A stretch of DNA of 9,133 nt from Ruminococcaceae bacterium UBA4958. GTDB taxonomy: Bacteria; Bacillota; Clostridia; Oscillospirales; Acutalibacteraceae. The stretch spans positions 1-9,133 of the forward strand of contig DHAI01000118.1 in assembly GCA_002397355.1 (NCBI GenBank), read 5' to 3'. Below are positions 5,602 through 9,133 of the stretch, piece by piece (position 1 is the first letter of the stretch; the number at the start of each line of letters is the position of its first letter). A program made the translations under genes and the position numbers. The notes beneath the pieces are model-generated. The model made no database searches, was not told the origin of the DNA, and worked only from the letters and a program-made list of their open reading frames with translations.

Positions 5602-8169
5602 CTACGCCTTCAGGTCCGCATGATACGACCAGAATCCGCTGCCGACGTCGTGCTCTTCCCCGGCGAAAACGATCCTCGCCCTTGTGCCGAACGGAACCGT
5701 CACATAGAGGTGGAGCCTGCCGTACCGCTTGATCCACCGCACGGTCAGGTCGCCCCTGCACGTGTGGACGGAGGCGTTGACGGAAAGCAGTTTTTCGGGG
5801 AAAAACGGGCGGATCTCCGCTTCGGAGAAGCCGGGCGCAGTCGGCCGGATGCCGGCGAGATAGGCGTAAAACCAGTAACCGACCGCTCCGTACATGGGAT
5901 GGTTGTGCGAGTTCATCCCCGGGCTTTTCTTCATCTCGAAGCGCTCCCAGACGGTGGTCGCCTCGTTCTGGATCATATAGCCGAAGGACGGGTATTCCTC
6001 CCGCGTGACGATGCGCCAGGCGTCGTCGACGTAACCGTACTCCGTGAGGACGTCCATCAGGTAGCGGGTGCAGAGGTTTCCCGTGGTGATGCGGTATTCC
6101 TTTTCCTCCAAATCCTCATGGAGCCGCCGAGCCGCAAGCCGCCTGCCCTCCTCCGGCAAAATGCCGAGCCAGAGCGCGAAACTCTGGCAGCCCTGCGAAC
6201 CGGTCGCCATGCGGCCGGTTTTTCCGTCCCACCATTTTGCGAGCATCGCCTGCCGGATCTTTTCCGCGAGCGCCGCATATTTCTCCTTCTCGTCTCTCCA
6301 TCCGAGCAGGGCGGCGAAGCGCGAAAGGAGGACCGCGTTATAGTAAAAATAACCCGTCGACATCAGGATGCCGGGCGTGCCGAGGGACTGCACGGCGTCG
6401 ACGTCTTTGTCCCCGCCGACGCAGGCATAAACGGGAGCCGCCCAGTCGCCGTAATAGGAGTAATCGACGATACAGCCGCTGGAATGGGCGGCGAGGCACT
6501 TTTCCCACGCCGCGAAACCGCCGTACGCCCTGCGCAGGATCTCGAGGTTCCCCGTGTGCATGCAGGCTTCCAGCCCGGCGATCAGGAACGACGAGCAGAC
6601 GGGATCGGCGGGGCGGCCGCCGAAAAGGAACGGCGCCGTGCAGGTGATGGCCCCGTCCTCCGACTGCGCGTCCAGCAGATCCTGAACGACCTTCGGAAAC
6701 AGCCGCCCCACGCCGAAATTATACGGCGTTTCCTCAAAGCGGACCGTCGCGTCGTTCATCCAGCCAAGGCGTTCGTCGCGCTGGGGGCAGTCCGTCAGGA
6801 TGCCCATGAGGTTCGACTTTTCCGTCTGCACCACATTCTTCTGGATCGCGTTGACAAGCGCGCTTCCGCAGGAAAAAAATCCGCCCTGCGGCACGTCGGT
6901 GTAAAGGCTCACCGCGCGGATGTCGTCTTTTTCCAGAAGCGGCAGGCCCGTGACCTGGGCATAGCGGAAGCCGTGGTAGGTGAAGGCCGGCTGCCAGAAG
7001 TCCGGATCCCGCCCGTCGCCGGAAGCGATGTAAGTGTCCCTGCATTTTGCGCCGCGCAGGGGGGCGAGGTACAGGCGGCCGTCCTCGTCCAGCGTTTCCA
7101 TGTGCTCGATGGTTACGGCCTGCCCCTTCCGCATCGGCTTCGGCAGGCGGACCCGGCACACGCCGGCGATATTCTGGCCGAAATCGACCACGCGGGTGCG
7201 CTCGTCCACTGGGGTGACGGTGAGCGGGGCGTAAACCTCGTGCTCCGCGACCGGCTCCACCGTCATCACGCGCGCCGCGCCGCCCGGAGCCGGAACGGCC
7301 TGCGCCGGGAGGAATCCGGCGGGCGGAGATCCCGGGAGGTTCCACCCCGCCACAGCCCTGCCCGCGTCGTACGTCTCGCCGTTGAACAGATTGTTGTACG
7401 AGATCGCCCCGCGCGTCCAGCGCCAGGTTTCATCGGTATCGATCGTCTCGCAGCGCCCGTCGGCGTACCGGACGCGCAGGGACGCGGAAAGCTGCGGCCG
7501 GCCGAAGAACGGCACCTTGAGGTCCCGGTTCGGGAAAAGGATGCCCTCGTTGCGGCGCCACCCCTCGCCGAGGACGACGCAGAGGCAGTTTTCACCGGGG
7601 CGCAGCCGTTCCCCGATCTCCGGAAGCATGGCATAGTAGCAGCTTTTCGTGTAATCGGAGAAAACGGGGTCCAGCCGGGCGCCGTCCAGCAGCTCGCCGT
7701 TCAGGAAAAGCCGGTGGTAGCCAAGGCCGCAGGCATACAGGACGGCGCTTTCGACCTTGCCGCCCAACCGGAAATCCCGGCGGAAATACACGGCTTCCCC
7801 GGGTTTATCCTCCGCGGCGGCGATCCAGTCCGGAACATGGTCCGCCAGCCCGGAGACGAAAAACGCCTCCTCTTTGGGCCGGCTCTCCCCGCCCCGATCG
7901 TCGCGGACGGCGACGCGCACGACGAGCTTCCGCTCCGCCGGCAGGACGCCCCCGGCGTACGACGCGCTCTGGGCGTCCGTCTCCACCCATTCGGTGTCCC
8001 ACAGGGATTTTGAGCCGCAGAGCACCTCCAGGCGGTACGCCGTCTGGAACGCTTCGCGGTGGTCGGCCTCCGCCGCCCAGGAAAAGACCGGGTTTCCTTC
8101 CGTTATGCGGCAGCGCGCAGGGCCCCGAAGGGGACTGTAATTCATCGAAATTTCCGTTATCTCAGTCAT
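5602..8169 (-). CDS. Alpha-L-rhamnosidase, glycoside hydrolase family 78
   Basis: An 855-residue enzyme that hydrolyses terminal alpha-L-rhamnose from glycosides by an inverting mechanism. With no signal peptide or membrane segment it should act in the cytoplasm on imported rhamnosides. The domain order is that of GH78: N-terminal Fn3-like region (about 10-105), rhamnosidase N-terminal beta domains (about 125-420), six-hairpin catalytic domain (about 425-750), and C-terminal beta-sandwich (about 755-850). Catalytic-site signatures are TDCPQRDERLGWMND, with D460, E466 (general acid by family alignment) and D473, and later EATTVWERFE with E742 (expected general base), followed by the family-typical PGMNSHNHPMYGAVGYWFY. 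The length is normal and the gene looks intact. ATG 8169 has an ideal AAGGAGG (8184-8178) eight bases upstream. It follows rhaA by 31 bases, so co-transcription is likely and rhamnose is the expected product. It is only distantly like the GH78-related protein at the left edge. Confidence 0.94.
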   Translation of the reverse strand: MTEITEISMNYSPLRGPARCRITEGNPVFSWAAEADHREAFQTAYRLEVLCGSKSLWDTEWVETDAQSASYAGGVLPAERKLVVRVAVRDDRGGESRPKEEAFFVSGLADHVPDWIAAAEDKPGEAVYFRRDFRLGGKVESAVLYACGLGYHRLFLNGELLDGARLDPVFSDYTKSCYYAMLPEIGERLRPGENCLCVVLGEGWRRNEGILFPNRDLKVPFFGRPQLSASLRVRYADGRCETIDTDETWRWTRGAISYNNLFNGETYDAGRAVAGWNLPGSPPAGFLPAQAVPAPGGAARVMTVEPVAEHEVYAPLTVTPVDERTRVVDFGQNIAGVCRVRLPKPMRKGQAVTIEHMETLDEDGRLYLAPLRGAKCRDTYIASGDGRDPDFWQPAFTYHGFRYAQVTGLPLLEKDDIRAVSLYTDVPQGGFFSCGSALVNAIQKNVVQTEKSNLMGILTDCPQRDERLGWMNDATVRFEETPYNFGVGRLFPKVVQDLLDAQSEDGAITCTAPFLFGGRPADPVCSSFLIAGLEACMHTGNLEILRRAYGGFAAWEKCLAAHSSGCIVDYSYYGDWAAPVYACVGGDKDVDAVQSLGTPGILMSTGYFYYNAVLLSRFAALLGWRDEKEKYAALAEKIRQAMLAKWWDGKTGRMATGSQGCQSFALWLGILPEEGRRLAARRLHEDLEEKEYRITTGNLCTRYLMDVLTEYGYVDDAWRIVTREEYPSFGYMIQNEATTVWERFEMKKSPGMNSHNHPMYGAVGYWFYAYLAGIRPTAPGFSEAEIRPFFPEKLLSVNASVHTCRGDLTVRWIKRYGRLHLYVTVPFGTRARIVFAGEEHDVGSGFWSYHADLKA

Positions 8170-8177
8170 TTTGCCAT

Positions 8178-8184
8178 CCTCCTT
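8178..8184 (-). promoter_or_regulatory. Consensus Shine-Dalgarno of the GH78 rhamnosidase gene
   Basis: AAGGAGG on the minus strand lies eight bases before ATG 8169, within the 31-base gap after the rhaA stop. It is the strongest ribosome site in the window. No promoter or terminator is visible in this gap, which supports a single rhaA-rhamnosidase transcript. Confidence 0.75.
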
Positions 8185-8200
8185 TTTCGCACGGAAGCGC

Positions 8201-9133
8201 TCAGCGGCGCTTGCTTTGGACGTCCGCCTCGTACCGTTTCAGCCGGGAAATCCACTCGGTGCCGACCGGAACGCCCGCCCGCAGGCACGCCATGTCCCAG
8301 ACCGCGTTGACCGGCAGGTTCTTGAACTCGTCGGTCAGGGCAAGACGCGTCGTAAAGTCTCCCTTCGCCTCCGCTTCCTCCAAGAGCTGCGTGGGCTCGA
8401 GCAGAGCCGCGAGGATGCTTTTCCCTGCGGCGCGCAGGCCGATCACCCAGCACGCCACGCGGTTGATGCTCGCGTCGAAATAGTCGAGCCCCATGGCAAC
8501 CCTGTGGAAAAAGCCGCCGCGCTTCATTTCGGTCATCAGATCCTGCAGATCGTCGCCCTGGATCAACACATGGTCGCTGTCCCAGTGGACGCCGCGGCTG
8601 ATGTGGAGGAAAATGTCGTCCACAAACAGGGCGATGGAGGAAAGCTTGTCGGCGACGGATTCGGCCGGGCGGTAGTGGCCGGTGTCCATGCAGACGCCAA
8701 GGCCGTTTTTCGCGGCGTAGGCGAGATAGAACTCGTGCGAACCGACGGTGAAGCATTCCGTGCCGATGCCGAACAGCTTGCCTTCCATCACGTCGATCGT
8801 GTTCCGCCTATCGTATTTCTTCTCGAAGATCTGGTCCAGCGAATCCTTCAGATATTCGCGGTAGAGCAGCCGGTTGGCGGGCAGATCCTTGAGGCCGTCC
8901 GGAACCCAGAGCGCGTTCCAGCAGGGCGTGCCCAGCTCCCTGCCGATCGCGTCGCAGATCCCGCGGGCGCCTTTTCCCGCCTTGATCCAGTAGTCGCGGA
9001 CCTTTTTATCCCTGGAAGCGAGCGAGAACCCGTCCGCGATCATCGGGTGCGTGAAGTAAGATTCGTTGAAATCCAAGCCGTAGCCGCGCTTCTTCGCCCA
9101 CGCGATCCACCTGGAAAAATCCTCCGCCGTGAA
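8201..9133 (-). CDS. rhaA: L-rhamnose isomerase RhaA, N-terminus outside the window
   Basis: Cytoplasmic metal-dependent isomerase converting L-rhamnose to L-rhamnulose, the first step of the RhaA-RhaB-RhaD pathway. The last 310 residues are present; by comparison with the 419-residue E. coli enzyme about 117 N-terminal residues lie beyond the window. Recognisable stretches are GYGLDFNESYFTHP, ALWVPDGLKD, EGKLFGIGTECFTVGSHEFY, CMDTGHYRP, HISRGVHWDSDHV and LDYFDASINR. In fragment numbering, E117, D150, H177 and D217 match the E. coli metal ligands E234, D267, H294 and D334 (recalled from memory) at a constant offset of 117, and D185/D187 match the second acidic pair. There are therefore no insertions in the core, and the active site is intact. 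The stop TGA (8203-8201) is 31 bases before the GH78 rhamnosidase. rhaB and rhaD are not in the window. Confidence 0.97.
   Translation of the reverse strand, partial: FTAEDFSRWIAWAKKRGYGLDFNESYFTHPMIADGFSLASRDKKVRDYWIKAGKGARGICDAIGRELGTPCWNALWVPDGLKDLPANRLLYREYLKDSLDQIFEKKYDRRNTIDVMEGKLFGIGTECFTVGSHEFYLAYAAKNGLGVCMDTGHYRPAESVADKLSSIALFVDDIFLHISRGVHWDSDHVLIQGDDLQDLMTEMKRGGFFHRVAMGLDYFDASINRVACWVIGLRAAGKSILAALLEPTQLLEEAEAKGDFTTRLALTDEFKNLPVNAVWDMACLRAGVPVGTEWISRLKRYEADVQSKRR

Noticed and set aside
5620..8013. A 797-residue open frame on the plus strand opposite the GH78 gene
   Set aside because: It mirrors the codon pattern of the GH78 rhamnosidase in high-GC sequence. Its protein is Arg/Ala/Val/His-rich with no family motifs, while the minus strand encodes a complete GH78 enzyme with catalytic signatures.

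Overview
This is a GC-rich window from what looks like a high-GC Firmicute. The best guess is a gut Clostridia relative, such as an Oscillospiraceae/Lachnospiraceae-type anaerobe. The basis is strong AAGGAGG-type ribosome binding sites, a TTG start, a sigma-A-like -10 box, unsignalled (cytoplasmic) rhamnosidases, and a MoxR/DUF58 operon of the type common in that group. The lineage is an inference; nothing in the window fixes it. The left edge looks like a contig end.

There are three blocks. (1) Positions 1-1739, minus strand: an alpha-L-rhamnosidase-like six-hairpin glycosidase (GH78-related), started by a TTG behind a good Shine-Dalgarno. Its 3' part is lost in a 41-bp fold-back (inverted repeat 1-41 / 69-109), and the true continuation of the protein can be read on the opposite strand in the loop. 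(2) Positions 1740-2133: a divergent intergenic region with a candidate promoter on each strand and several inverted repeats. It is followed on the plus strand by a tight three-gene operon (2134-5582): a MoxR-family AAA+ ATPase, a DUF58 protein, and a polytopic membrane protein with a DUF4129-like tail. The last resembles TgpA-type proteins but has no transglutaminase domain. (3) Positions 5602-9133, minus strand: rhaA (L-rhamnose isomerase, N-terminus outside the window) followed after 31 bp by a complete GH78 alpha-L-rhamnosidase. This pair converges on the MoxR operon with only 19 bp between stop codons.

The minus-strand genes form a rhamnose-glycoside utilisation locus. Cytoplasmic rhamnosidases would release L-rhamnose from imported rhamnosides, and RhaA would convert it to L-rhamnulose. 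The plus-strand MoxR/DUF58/membrane operon belongs to the cell-envelope chaperone type and has no obvious biochemical link to rhamnose. It sits, in opposite orientation, between the two rhamnosidase genes. I did not find RNA genes, CRISPR arrays, transposases or clear intrinsic terminators.
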